Positions 23,662-35,511 of a DNA stretch of 64,000 nt are shown here, piece by piece; the stretch's first letter is position 1, and each line of letters begins with the position of its first letter. This DNA comes from Gnomoniopsis sp. IMI 355080 (taxonomy: Eukaryota > Ascomycota > Sordariomycetes > Diaporthales > Gnomoniaceae). Below the pieces are notes generated by a model, which saw nothing but the letters and a program-made list of their open reading frames with translations, was not told the DNA's origin and ran no database searches. Position numbers and translations under genes: made by a program. The stretch is taken from positions 124,001-188,000 of the forward strand of contig JAPEVC010000013.1 of NCBI GenBank assembly GCA_027946555.1, in the 5' to 3' direction.

Positions 23662-24180
23662 TTACTGCTCAACGGGCTCCACAGCAGTGGATGCAGTGGC
23701 TTCCGGTTCCTCTTCCTCAATCTTGACCTTAGGACCATGCTGCTGTCTATCTTCACGAGTCGCATTATCCCGACCACCAAAATCATGTCTCCACGTTCGA
23801 TCCGCCACCATCCTCGCCACCAACCGCTCCACCGCCTTACAAATCTCCCTCCCGTCCGTCTGTCTAAGCCCGTTGACCGCCGGGTAGTAAATATAAAATT
23901 CGAAGGAGGTGAGGCCTGTCGGAGGTAAACCGTCGGGGACACCTTCTACGGCTAATCCGGAGTAGTGGCCGGGCATCACACGATCTGGAGTGACCGGTTT
24001 TGATATTGGATTGGCTTCGACCGGCTCTCCACGATACCAATCGTCTTCGGTAAGGCGATGAGTTATTGGTTCTTGCATCTTGAGGCTTTGGAGTCTACCG
24101 TAGACTTTTATAAGAACCTGGCTTGAGCGGTGGTGGCTTATGCGGGCGTGGATATCATTGCTAGCGGGTTTCGAGTCCAT
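23662..24180 (-). CDS. Hypothetical protein, 172 aa
   Basis: Single open frame from ATG 24180 to the stop at 23662. The protein is hydrophilic, without signal peptide or membrane segment. The middle contains EPITHRLTEDDWYRGEPVEA and GLTSFEFYIYYPAVNGLRQT; the C-terminus is acidic (KIEEEEPEA). Composition and length look like a real coding sequence, but I recognise no domain. Nothing in the neighbourhood suggests a role. Confidence 0.5.
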   Translation of the reverse strand: MDSKPASNDIHARISHHRSSQVLIKVYGRLQSLKMQEPITHRLTEDDWYRGEPVEANPISKPVTPDRVMPGHYSGLAVEGVPDGLPPTGLTSFEFYIYYPAVNGLRQTDGREICKAVERLVARMVADRTWRHDFGGRDNATREDRQQHGPKVKIEEEEPEATASTAVEPVEQ

Positions 24181-25239
24181 GTTACTATGCTTGGTGATGA
24201 TTTTATTGAAATAGAAGTCTGGTTGCTTTGTTATGCATATCTTAAATGGTGCTGAGTACCTGATGAGTGGTTCTTTGGAAAGATGTAAAAGTCGGAAAGC
24301 CTGCTTAGGGTATATACCAGACCTTCAGGCAGATCTTATATTTTTGAATTCCACTAATATAAAGCCAGTCACCATTTTGGTAATCACACAAGATCATTAC
24401 GCGCGGGAGAGCAATCCGCAATCTAATTTTGCTAGACCTCTTGAAGTCACGGCCGAGGGACTCGACATGCAAAGTGTTGCAGCGTTCACTTTGGAGCTTT
24501 GTGTCATCGGATCCTTCGCCAACGATCGATGAAAAGCTGCGAGGCAGTCATTCACCTGCAGAGAACTTTGAAACACCACATATCAGGCGATTACCTGGGG
24601 CTTGGAAGTGTGTCCAGGTGGCTACATACCTAGGTGAGCATCTAGGAATCACACGCACACACATTGTAGTGATAAGAGAACAGGGCAAGAATTCGACCTG
24701 TTCCTCTGGATTCATAGTCGGCCAACGCTTTAATTGCAGATACGCCCTGAGGAATCTTGTCCAGTTATAGTCTTAACATATCATCTGCAACCCTACGCAA
24801 AGCATCTACAGTAGCTTCATTGGTTCTGGCGCCAGACTAAGTAGATAACAAGGACCTGTAGCTCCTGGGAAAAGTGTGAGAGGCTGGCACACGACGGACG
24901 TCGGGCCCTGTTTTCCTCCTTTTTGGGCAGTCTGCCATAAGCGTTGTTGAGGCTCTCAAGAGACTATTGGTTTTGAAAAGTGATCCTATGATATTAGAGA
25001 CTTTGGGATGTTTGAGAATCGTGGACTTTCTCGCCGCCTTGCCAGTTGTAGTGGCCGGAGGAGGTATGTGAATACCGTCACATAAGGTTCATAGTCCCAA
25101 TAGGGTCTAGTCAGGTGCCTCTGGCTGTACACAAAACGGTATACGTTCGTCTATTGAGTATAGATAGCTTCTTTTCTCTTTATCGAAACGGAAAACATAC
25201 AACAGAACGGAGTTTAATTGAGTTTACTTGATCCACCAG

Positions 25240-25660
25240 CAGTTCCTAGCTAAGTACTTCACCAATCTTTTGCAGCTCCGGGCTCGCGCAGCGTTGATAT
25301 TGGCCTATGCCTTGGACCTAGCCAGCTGCCAACCATCGAAAATATACTCGATACACTAGTCACTTCCTGCTCTTCTAGGCTCGGCGAGCCCATCAAGTAC
25401 TGTGTAGATCGTCGATGCCAGGTTCTCTGAAAACGCTGATGTGGTTGAGCTCTCATCCGGTAGTGGAACGCAGTAACTGGCTGGATTCAACGGGTACCCG
25501 GGCAATCTCGTCAACTTCACGTCATGCTAGCGTTGCTAGATGCTCCATCAAGAAGTCAGTCAGGAGAGCGTCACCTTCCACTGAGTGAGACGTTGCGGCT
25601 CGATGGCCTGATGTAAGTTCATTGAGTACGTCTAGCACGATATTGCAGTATACTGCTACA
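25240..25660 (-). pseudogene. Decayed coding relic with RIP-like stops
   Basis: On the minus strand one frame reads protein-like over about 110 codons (LDVLNELTSGHRAATSH..., DEIARVPVESSQLLRSTTG, ELNHISVFREPGIDDLHST). It is broken by three TGA stops, each of which a single C-to-T change from CGA would explain. After the third stop, coding character continues in another frame (SPSLEEQEVTSVSSIFSMVG). C-to-T decay fits repeat-induced point mutation followed by drift. I do not recognise the parent family. The boundaries are approximate. Confidence 0.35.
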
Positions 25661-26817
25661 AAGTGGCTGTTCATTTTCATTTAGTCTGCGAAATTGGATC
25701 TGACTCTATACGAGATGTTCTCAGTACTTATTCAATTTAAGTTAGTTCTTTACTTGTCCTCGCCTTCGGAAAGCATTTCGAGTCACCTTGTTCCGTAGCG
25801 GGACTATCTCAGCGAGTCTCACTATAGGAAGTAGCATCGCCAGTCCTTTAACGAATACAAATAATCCCCAATGACCCAATCACAGCATGCTATAAGTTCT
25901 TATCGGGGCACTTTAACGGTCTCTCAATGGTGTTTGCAAGCAGCACATGAAGGAACCAATTTCTGGGCAGCCGATATATCTCGAACACACCGTGAAATAC
26001 CCTCGCCCGGCTGGCAAACAGTCCAGATGTCATGGGAAATTCGGTGTAGGATAATCGATCCTGGAAGAAAACCAAACCCAAAATTTCATCCCGAAATGCC
26101 CATGGTGTGTTGCGGATGGACCTGGTCTCGGTCAGGTCGCGTTCTTGCGGACATCCCGGCGGTAGGATTGAACGTGTGGGTCATCAAGGATCGTCATTGG
26201 CAGAGAAACTATTCATTTCTTTTGTTCTTGGTCGAGGCAGGCAGCTGAGACAGGATTCGGGCTTGGATTGACGTTGATGAACCAATGGACATTGACAGCC
26301 ATCGCAAGAGATCGCGGGAAAGACCCAGTCCTGCTGGGAGTCGGCGAAGCCTGCGAGGGTCTTACCTACATGGTACATTCTCAGAGGCACTCAGACTGTA
26401 CGGAATACAGGACCCTAGTCCTGACACCTGAGCCACTGAGACGCTTTCCACAAATAAATGAAGTCCGTTGAAGCGAAGTTTCATGTGTGGCGTTGAGCCC
26501 ACAGGCACGCGTGACGCAGACACCTGTGAAAGAATGCGGTCAGAGTCACGGCGACGGAAAAGAAAAGAGGAATTTGAAATTAATTGATCACAATCTTTGC
26601 ATGAATAGGCTCCGAGCCGTCCAGGTAGTCGATCCGAATCTTTGTTTGGACCGCTTGAAATATCCGAAACATCCGTCAACAGATATAATGTTTCCGACAG
26701 AGAGAAGCCTCATGTGCAGCGCAGGTGACCATGTCCCGAAAACCCGTCCTTGTAATGACAGTGTTATCAAGCGATGATTGTCTTTCAATCTTCCAAGGAA
26801 ACAAGGGGAGAAAGATT

Positions 26818-26823
26818 TATAAA
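26818..26823 (+). promoter_or_regulatory. TATA-like box before the weak two-exon candidate
   Basis: TATAAA about 56 nt before the ATG at 26879, a usual distance in ascomycetes. It is the main extrinsic support for that weak gene model. Confidence 0.35.
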
Positions 26824-26878
26824 TTGCATTCGATCTCGATCCAAAAACCAAAAATCGACTCGAACACATTTTGGAAGA

Positions 26879-27357
26879 ATGTTCAACCGAGGACTCGCCT
26901 CTGTCAAGGCTGCGAATTGCAAGTAAGTAGCTTTCACAGCCCTGTCCCACGCATGCACGAAATTGGATTCAACCACCCACCCCTCCGATCCTACGACGAT
27001 GGCAGCGACTCCCTAAACTTAATTTCTAGAGGCGAATTACCGATAACGGCTCCCGGCGCCCGGCGTCTCGTCCATGATACGTTGGCTAAAATGAAAACGA
27101 CACCCGGCAACGAACCCGGTTCAAGAAGGAATGGAGGCGAGATACATGGTTTCCCTGCACGAACCACGCAAGTGCCAAGGACGGCTGCAGACTCAGGCTG
27201 TGGCAGGGTGGGGGGGGTTGGTCATGTCAGTGTCGTGGACTTTGGGGTCTGTGCCGCAAGCGGACAGCAGCCTCTCAGCACTAAAACGCCACACTGGCAA
27301 TTTGGTGTGACTGCTTTCCGCATCCCCTCACTGACAGCTCACAATAAGTCCCTATAG
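26879..27357 (+). CDS. Candidate two-exon hypothetical protein (weak)
   Basis: ATG at 26879 opens MFNRGLASVKAANC, then a GTAAGT donor at 26923. An acceptor ending TTTCTAG at 27029, preceded by a branch-like CTAAAC, joins in phase to an open frame that runs to TAG at 27357. The product would be 123 residues (exons 26879-26922 and 27030-27357). A TATAAA box lies upstream. The N-terminus is basic and mitochondrial-presequence-like. No family is recognised, and chance assembly is a real possibility. Confidence 0.28.
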
Positions 27358-28158
27358 GTGCACAAAAAACCCGCAGTTGGTGATTGTCTGTGTATGCTGC
27401 TCTCGCCTTCCGATGTCTGGTTTGTTTTTCGGATTTTTTGGAGACGAGGACGACTGGCGGTATGTCGTCGAGACTTACATAATTACACAGTAGTATTGTA
27501 TGTAGCCCTACCCTCAACGCAACTGGCGCATGGAAATCTCGTGCTGGCCGGGAATATGAGACAAAACCCGAAGGGTTGGGTGCCCAGGTGCTCCACAGAT
27601 AAGTGAAAAAAATCCAGACCGTGGTACCTACTCAGAATAGCTCCACCTCCGCCTTTGTACTTGCATTAGACAGCTTCGCCCTCGCCTCCGCGTTTCTTTG
27701 CCCCGCGTCCCCACACCAACAAAATACGGGGCCCCGCTCGCGTAGGATCTTCGTGGCAATGATTTTCTCGCAGGGGCACATGGCCTGAGTGGTTGTGTCA
27801 GCGCACGAGTAAGCGCTTGGGAGCTGCCCCCTGGTCTACTTCCATGGATGCTACAGCGCTCGTGTTTCCGTTTCCGTGGTCGTGAAGGGGAAGACGAGGT
27901 CATCGGGCTTTTTTTGGGAGCGGTCAGCATGGGGATGGGTGTGTGCCCAGGGACCACGTTATTTGTAGGCTGTTTTCGGACCGAAGGCATTAATTGCCCT
28001 AGAGCCCGCTTACAGCCAGACACTAAGGGGTTTAATAAATACTGCTGGCGCCCAGGCCAAAGCTCGTGGTTTGCTTCCTTTGCCCTACCTTGGCGAAAGC
28101 TTGTACGAAGCTTGGTGCGTGTATCTCTGCAGCATAACTCGGGTAGACTTTATACACC

Positions 28159-30636
28159 ATGTCCGAAAAGCCATTCGTAGACGCTGATGCGTCCTACGAC
28201 GAGAAAGTCGCGATTACCAACGAGCACGATGAGAAACTCCCAACTTCCACGCACACTCGAGACCCGGAATCCGTCGGTCGCAAAGCCGTCGCCCTCAACA
28301 TCGTCGAAAATCCACTGAAGGTGAGCTTTGGGACAACCAACATCCGCCTCCCTCTCCCCCCAAATGGCATCCGGGTAAAATAATAACCAAGGTTTTTCCT
28401 TTTTCTATTGTAGCGTCTCTCCATAGAAGAAGCCTACAAGAACGGCAGAGAGTTTGCTGCGAACAATGGATTAAGCGAACATAGCGATTTGTTTGGCCGT
28501 GCTGCGCTCGTCGCGCGTGAGCCAGACAGGTTCGACTCACTCCCGGATATCCCAGAAGAAGAGCGCACTGCGCTCGCGTACGAGAGGGACCACAAGTGGC
28601 ACGGTCCTGCCATGTTGTGGTATTCGATCTCTCTCTGTGCCATCGGCGCTGCCACACAAGGCTGGGATCAAACTGGGTCCAACGGAGCCAACTTGTCGTT
28701 TCCCGAGGAATTCGGTATCAACGGTACAGGCAGGGACGAATGGATTGTCGGCCTCATTAATGCTATTATTTTCCTGACGGCTGGTCTCATGTACGTTGTT
28801 GCTTCTCACCACTAACTGAATAACCCCCTCTTCAGACCGCGCACTATCAAGATCTCTGTACTGACCTACTGCCCAACCACCAGTGGCGCTTTCATCGTCG
28901 ACCCGCTCAACCACTACTTTGGTCGAAGAGGCGAGATTTTCATCACCGCTTGCTGCCTTACTGCCACTCCGATTGGATCCGGTTTCGCAAAGTCCTGGCA
29001 AGGACTCTTCGCTGCGCGTTTTGTGCTGGGAATCGGTATTGGTGCAAAGAATGCCACAGTGCCCATCTACTCTGCCGAGATGGCTCCGGCTCGGATTCGA
29101 GGTGCCCTCGTCATGTTCTGGCAGCTCTGGGTCGTGATTGGTGAGCACAAACGCCCGATAACTTTATGAAGTCGTCGCAGTCCATGAGGTTCCTATAGTC
29201 TCTAACCAACAAACCCCCCCCCCAACAGGTATCTTCTTGGGTTTCTGTGCCAACGTCATCGTCAAAGACACCGGAGCCATCGCCTGGCGTCTCCAGCTCG
29301 GGTCCGCGTTCATCCCGTCATTCATCCTCGGTTGTGGTATCTGGTTCTGCCCAGAGTCTCCTCGTTGGCTCATGAAGCACGGCAAGGTTGCGGAAGGATT
29401 CAAGTCCATGAATCGCCTGCGAGCAAATCCCATCATTGCCGCCAGAGACTACTACTACTCGTACGTCATCTACCATGAGGAGCTGAAGGAGGCACGTGGC
29501 GCTGGATACTTCTCTCGTCTGTGGGACTGCTTCGCAGTGCCCAGGATCAGGCGCGCAAACTATGGTGCCTCGACGGTCATGATTGCCCAGCAGATGTGCG
29601 GTATCAACAGTATGTTCCATTCTAAGTCCTGGATCTTGTGACCACACTGGACAGAGGCGCTGACCCTTTCGCAGTTATATCGTTCTATAGTTCCACCATC
29701 TTCGAGAATGTCGGTTACACAGCTACAGAGGCACTGTACGCCTCTCTGGGCTATGGTGCTGTACAGGTCATCTTCACGATCCCTACTCTGTTCCTGATCG
29801 ACACCAAAGGCCGACGCACTTTGACACTGATTGTGAGTCTTTTCTTCTGAATTCCATGCGCTTTCTACACACTGCATTCCCGACTGACTTTTTGCAGACC
29901 TTCCCACTCATGTGCATCTTCCTGTTGGCAGCCGGTCTGTCTCTCCTGAACACCGACGGCTCTCGAGCCTCACAGATCGGACCCGTTGTCTTGTAAGTCT
30001 TCCCACATTCCCAAAGAGTCACTCTACAACACGTTGCTAATACACTTTGCCTATGCAATCAGGTTCGTCTATCTCTTTACTATCATGTACTCCCTAGGCG
30101 AAGGCCCGGTCGCCTTCCAGTACTCTGCTGAGGTCTTCCCCACAATTCAGCGTGAGCAGGGCATGGCTTGGGCTGTCTGCATCAACAACACTTTTGCTGG
30201 CATTCTCTCCCTCACATTTCCTCGAATGCGAACGGTGATGACACCAACTGGAGCCTGTCAGTGTTGAAATTCCTATCTACTCGGTCGGACCAAATTCGAA
30301 GGAGGCTCTTGTCACTGACATCGATTCTTTTCTAGTTGGCTTCTACGCTGGATTGAACCTCATCGCCTGGTTCATGATATTCTGTTTTGTTCGAGAGACC
30401 AAGCAACTCACCCTCGAGGAGTTGGATCGTAAGTTGGCATTATTTGAACCATACGCAAGCAAAGATTCACTCAGAGCATGCTGCTGACATCTTTTGTAGA
30501 GGTCTTCTCCGTTCCGACCAAGCAATTCATTTCATACGAGATCAAAACATTCCTGCCTTACGTCTTCAAGCGACATGTGCTTCGACGAAACATCCCCAAG
30601 CCACCACCCATCATCGAGAAGGAGAACAAAGATTGA
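28159..30636 (+). CDS. MFS sugar porter, nine exons
   Basis: Twelve-helix sugar/polyol transporter of the plasma membrane. Exons 28159-28320, 28414-28790, 28884-29140, 29229-29609, 29675-29832, 29898-29992, 30063-30256, 30336-30428 and 30500-30636 give 617 residues, all in phase. Sugar-porter signatures are visible: DPLNHYFGRRGEIF after helix 2, a PxSxR-type CPESPRWLMKHGK after helix 6, MIAQQMCGIN, DTKGRR and SLGEGPVAFQYSAEVFP, then ETKQLTLEELD in the C-terminal tail. The N-terminal ~130 residues form a long hydrophilic cytoplasmic region. It is closest in style to the fungal family with TFPRM...MTPTGAFGFYAG helices. The substrate is unknown. One acceptor (28883) was chosen over a nearer one because it restores AGLIGAFIVDPLN. 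Confidence 0.93.
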
Positions 30637-31326
30637 GTGGTTGGGAACCAGAGATGACAAGTCCTGACTTCGAAAGGATTCATGCTTTGGAGTCGATACA
30701 CGGTGACCATAAAGAACGGCATAGCATCGACCTCAGACGGGATACACTTGCATCTGTTGAGCCAAGCATATGGCGCGTGCTCAGGGAAACTCCGCACTAT
30801 TTTAGAATAGTTTCTTGCATGATACAGATAGTCGTGGGTAATACACTTCACATTCTTGCTGCAAGTCAACCGTCGGGTGCTCCTCAGAGCAAGGACCGAG
30901 GTATGTAGATGTCAACGTGGAGTGCAACGCGGGAGTAGAACTGGGCTTGGTGCTACTTTCATGAGATTGTTTTACATTGTTCTCTAGTAACGTCGTAGTA
31001 AGGGTATGATACATTGATATCCGGTCCAAAACGCCGTCCTTGCTCTCTCTACCCCACTCTTGAGTCTCTGACTTATGCTCCTCGATTGAAGCTGGCATCG
31101 CTCCCGTCATTCCCGTCCCTCCCTCACAGACGTCCCGACCATGAGAATGCTTTTCCCTCCGCGCCCAAATGTCATTGCAATGGCTTGGTCCCTCTCCTGT
31201 TGGTGCGACTCATTGCCAAAACTTCCCAACCGCCCTCAGAATGCCCAGGACTGACAACGGGCACTCCAAGCAGTAACAGTGTGTTAATGATCTGAACATG
31301 AACATCATCATCCCCCTTAGGCATAC
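30637..31326. other. Convergent intergenic region
   Basis: 690 bp between the 3' ends of the sugar porter and the Rsc7 gene. A 102-codon minus-strand ORF at 30802-31110 lacks recognisable features and is not called. Confidence 0.45.
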
Positions 31327-33323
31327 TCATCGAACCACACTGTAGGGTACTATCGCTTTATCGATGATAGGATCACGTCTCGACTTCGCGGTCGCCTCTG
31401 TTCCCCATTTCTGGAGTTCGAAACAATGGTTAGTCATGATGCAACCAAAATAAGATCAAGATTCTGTCCAAGGGTCCGAACATGGGGTTCGACTTGATAG
31501 GAATCACCGGGTTGCCTAGCTATCTAGATAATGGCGGCATAGGTGTTGCATTCTTGGTAAATATGGAGCCCTCTCGGACGGTCACTTACGGCATGCCAGT
31601 TCTTCTCCCTCGCGAGCGCCTGTTCGAATGCCTCGCGGCATTCAGCCGGTAGCGCATCCTTGACGTCGTCGCTGATGGCGCCCAACCCGCGGAAGGGTGC
31701 CAAGAAATCGTCTCCTCCGGCAGCACTGTAGCCACGGGCATCGTAACTCGCGGCAGAAATACCAGCGGGCGGGTTTTCATAGTAAGTATCCGTGACCATG
31801 AAGTTACGGGGAATGCTCGGGCTCAGCACGGGGAACACCTGTGAGGCTGTTTCGGTAGATGCGGTGGTGGAAGGTGGTATCTGCTCAATGCGTACGGCGG
31901 TCGGCTGCATGATTGTGGGGTATTGCATGGTGTTGGTGTGAACGTCGTAGACGCCATTATTGTTGCGCCGCCGGATAGCGTTGATCTGAGAATTAAAGTT
32001 GCTATGTTTACAATGTCAGTCGTTCCGAGTGTATTCCAAACTGGCAAAAACTTTCACTTACGCAGCTTCGCGAGCATGCTCCAACATCCAGTTGACGTCG
32101 TTGACAGCTACACGGCGTTTCTTCATCTCCGCTATCTGCGTGGGCGCAGCAGGCTGGTTTGTGTGGTAAACCTGACTAGCACCGAACCAGGCGACATACT
32201 GGTTCCTATTGTAGGGCTGCTCGACCTTGTCAAGAGGATCGGCCAGGGCTCCCTCCTGAAAGCCCTCCTCTCTAGCGCGCGCAAGGTCGTAATCATCGAT
32301 GATCCTCCGACCGCCAACAACAATCAAGGCGCCGAATTCTCTGAAGACAGACCGGGCAGTAACAATTCCTATGGATCGACCCTTGTATGAGTGGGGAATC
32401 AACTCTCGTTCGATTAGGTCGCGCTTCTCCTCATCGTCGACGATGACCTTGAACAGACGGCGGTGCTTGGTGAAAAACAGGTAGGAGTCGCGAAACCCAA
32501 CGCAACGGGCGGGCTCGGTGGACAACATGTAGAGGCGGTCGCCACGGCCCTTGACGGTAAATGTACGGCATCGGTATTCACGGCCGCCTTGTAGGTAACC
32601 CAGCTTATCGACCTTGGTCTCTCCCTCAGGATCCTGTGGCAGGTCCAGCTCGTCGTCAATGATGTTAAACATAGGCCCATCCTTTTCAATTGCCTGTTGG
32701 GTGATAGGGGCCGGTGCACCCTTGCGCCCACCACGACCGCGCCAGCCGCCTCGACCACGTCGACGAGGTGTCTCATCGCGCGGAACTTCGATACCATCGT
32801 CCCATCCAGGAGGCTTAATCTTGGGCGGCCGACCCAGGCGTTTCCGTCTGACCATGGGTACAGGCGGAGGTGAGGGAGACTTTTCGGGTGCTTCTTCTGG
32901 CTCTTCGGGCTCTGGCTCTGCAACTGACTCCTCTTTCTCGGTAGCTTCTGCATCTCCATCTCCAGTTTCATTCGCGTTCCCATCTTCACCTGCATCTCCA
33001 TCTTCATCGCCCTCATCTGCTGGCTGTTGCTCGTCGTCAAGGTCGGCATCGGGCATGGCCTCATCGTTGTCCTCAAGCTCATCCCACGTGTTAGGAGTGC
33101 TTTCTGTGATCCTGTGTTAGCATATCCGGTAAAGAAGCAGTCAGGATGATGACCATTCGAGTTTGATGATGATCGTAGAGAAAGATTTTGCAGTAAGAGG
33201 TGCAGTGTTGTTGGCGCATTGCCATGGTGCAGCTCGCAGGAAAAGTGTATATGGCTAGAGTGCCTTACCAAGGGCAGCAGCTGCGCGTTTGGCAGCAGCG
33301 CGGCCTGACCGACGACCTGCCAT
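31327..33323 (-). CDS. rsc7: Chromatin-remodeling subunit Rsc7/Swp82 family
   Basis: Nuclear subunit of RSC/SWI-SNF chromatin remodelers. Exons 33323-33269, 33103-32062, 32001-31590 and 31410-31327 give 530 residues. Exon 1 encodes the basic start MAGRRSGRAAAKRAAAAL; the second of two adjacent AG acceptors (at 33104) is the one that keeps frame. An acidic region (about 25-85, Asp/Glu-rich) is followed by an AT-hook-like RKRLGRPPK and an RGRGG stretch. The Rsc7/Swp82 domain (about 160-310) includes YRCRTFTVKGRGDRLYMLST, PHSYKGRSIGIVTARSVFRE and FGALIVVGGRRIIDDYD. The C-terminal exon ends IIDKAIVPYSVVR. Assignment is by motif match. Confidence 0.9.
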
Positions 33324-34347
33324 ATTTTGTGGCAACGGGTAGCAGTAATAGTCAATCAGCTACTTTTCGGTGGTAAATACCGGGACGGTGATGGGTGATG
33401 GCGCGGTTGACAGTTGGATCTCGAAATGGTGTGTGGAGACTGACTTGGGATGCGGTTCGCGAAAGTCGAAAACGGAGCGCGCTCGACAAGCTGAACGGAA
33501 GTATGGATTCACAAGGGTTAGGGTTCTGGCCCGGTCTGTCAACCGGAGCCCCCCCCCAAAACCAAATAAGCAAAGAAGAAGCAATGAGGATAATATCAAT
33601 GTCAGTCTGCCTCTTCTTGTGACACGTGGAAAAATAGATTTGTGCCTGGAGCTTTGAAACTTTACATGGCAATGCACAATTTTTCACTTACGACTCACAC
33701 TAGCAAACACAATAGGTGAACATTTTGGATTGAACAAATCTATTCTGCGCTGCTACAAGTCATGCACGGTTTGGCTAGAGGAAGTCGAAGGGCTGAATTG
33801 GAATGCTCCTACCTAAACATCGTGGCTGGTGAAGACAGTTACCCGAGCAATGTTTTCCGATTGCGGCGCAGCACTGTGCGCGAGGCAAAGAAATTGATGT
33901 AGGTCCATGGTCACCAGCAGTCAATGCAGCACGAGCGAGGCAGCCCGTTCACACAACAAGCAGGAACAGAGGTTTTGCCAATGAGTAATTCATCTGCATG
34001 TACCTAAGACCTGAAGTTTGACCAGCCTCGCCGGGCTATAATCCTGCAATCTTGCCAAACTCGACCGTTGCAGAAACGCATTTGCGTAGGACCCTGTGAC
34101 CATGGCGACTCGAGTCACACATCTGCCGTACCCTTAAATACGGTCCAGGTCGATGCCATGATAGAGACGTCGTATTCGGTAAGTCGCGGATCGCAATCTG
34201 TTTTGTAAGCATTGGGAACTGTCTGTGCTAAGATCAGACCGCGAAAAGACCGTATTATAAACCCCGCAAAGGAGGAACTTGATGCCTGAGAGCAGTAAAG
34301 CTCAATCATCACCAGCCAAAGATCCGGACTCGGATAGTAATCGTTCT
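33324..34347. other. Intergenic: Rsc7 promoter, TFIIB 3' flank
   Basis: 1.0 kb with a poly-C run at about 33549-33557. No coding feature is supported. Confidence 0.45.
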
Positions 34348-35511
34348 CTAGTTGGCAGGTAATCGGTCCATCTTGCCCTTGCCCTTGCTCTTCTGCATGG
34401 CCTCCTGATCAAGGAGCTCGTCCTTTGCCGTGTAAAGATATCTGTACGCAGTCTTGATGGTGCCGTCGCTCACACCGGCAACTGCAGCAATCTTCTTAGA
34501 GCTGACAGGCTCGCCAAGGAAGTGCGCGGCCATGAAGATACAGGCGGCCGCAACAGACAACGGAGATCGACCGGCCAGAGTGCTAACCTGGCTTGTCTTT
34601 TTCGCGATGTAGATGCCCACATTCTCGACGTCTGACTGATTTCGTATGGCGAGTTGCGACACATACCGTCTCACCAGGTCGTCGGCGCCGGTAGAGCCCT
34701 TCTGATCGTAGTTGCGGACCTGGGAGATATTGAGTAGTGACTCCTCACCCTTATTACGGAGGTCCTGCAGCCACTTCTCAAGTGCCTTGAACACGCGACC
34801 GATTTCCTTCTTGGACACCTTGGTGAGGTTGTAGACCTCTCGAAAGGTTCGGGGAACGTTGTTCTGTCGGCACGCGATAAATATGGCCCCAGCGATGACG
34901 GCATCTTGTGGCTTGCCTTTGAGGAATTTCTTCTCGTCGGCAACTAGATATCAAGTCAACGCCATGCTTCGCAAAGCATTCGAATCCCATGTACATACGC
35001 TTGAGAATGTGCATGGCATAGTCACGAACTGTGTTGCCAACCTGAAGCGTATCGGTAAGATTTCGGATCTTGGAGAAGCCCTCTTTGATCTGTACAGCCC
35101 CCTTTTCTACACCCTTGGCCTGTGTCTTCATCAAGTGGAACGAGTTGCTACCCTCCCTACCTATACTGGTCTGCAGGGTAGCAACAGCGTCCTCGAAGAG
35201 GGGATTGCCAACGTCACCGACACGCGACGGGTCGTCGTTGTTCTGGTCATCGTTGGCGAATGTGCGCCACTCCGAACGGGTGTCAACGATGCGATCACCA
35301 ACCTGCGTGACGTCAGAAACTGCCAACAGGTTCTGGGCGCGTAGCTAGTACGTACAACAACACCACAAGATGTGCAGACCACATCACCACTGCTGAACTC
35401 CTCAGTCAAGTTGGGTGGATTCTCTTGACAGTCGGGGCACATGAGGATGTTGCTGAGGGCGGCGTCCTTATACTCGTCCTCCTCCTGGGGAGGACCCATC
35501 ATGGTCGCCAT
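34348..35511 (-). CDS. sua7: Transcription initiation factor TFIIB
   Basis: General factor bridging TBP and RNA polymerase II. Exons 35511-35356, 35302-34999 and 34943-34348 (introns of 53 and 55 nt) give 351 residues, the normal TFIIB size. The zinc ribbon is complete: CPDC at 25-28 and CTSC at 46-49. The B-reader/linker follows (VVGDRIVDTRSEWRTFANDD). Two cyclin folds contain KGKPQDAVIAGAIFIACRQN, VPRTFREVYNLTKVSKKEIG and SPLSVAAACIFMAAHFLGEP. The tail is Lys-rich. The start is the first ATG in frame, although the frame stays open for another 115 codons upstream without an ATG. Confidence 0.96.

Larger units (their letters stand above)
24181..28158. other. Gene-poor interval with a decayed coding relic
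   Basis: 4.0 kb. It holds a relic of a protein-coding gene at about 25240-25660 (-) and one weak two-exon candidate at 26879-27357 (+), both listed separately, plus the promoter of the sugar porter at the right end. The rest shows no supported feature. Confidence 0.45.

Noticed and set aside
28836..28883. Nearer splice acceptor in the second intron of the sugar porter
   Set aside because: It would insert PRTIKISVLTYCPTT in the middle of a conserved loop; the acceptor at 28883 restores AGLIGAFIVDPLN.
28537..29148. 203-codon ORF antisense to the sugar porter
   Set aside because: It spans a real intron of the opposite gene and has no motifs; a shadow frame.
30802..31110. 102-codon minus-strand ORF between convergent genes
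   Set aside because: It has an ATG and mixed composition but no motif, no splice structure and lies in the 3' flanks of two genes.
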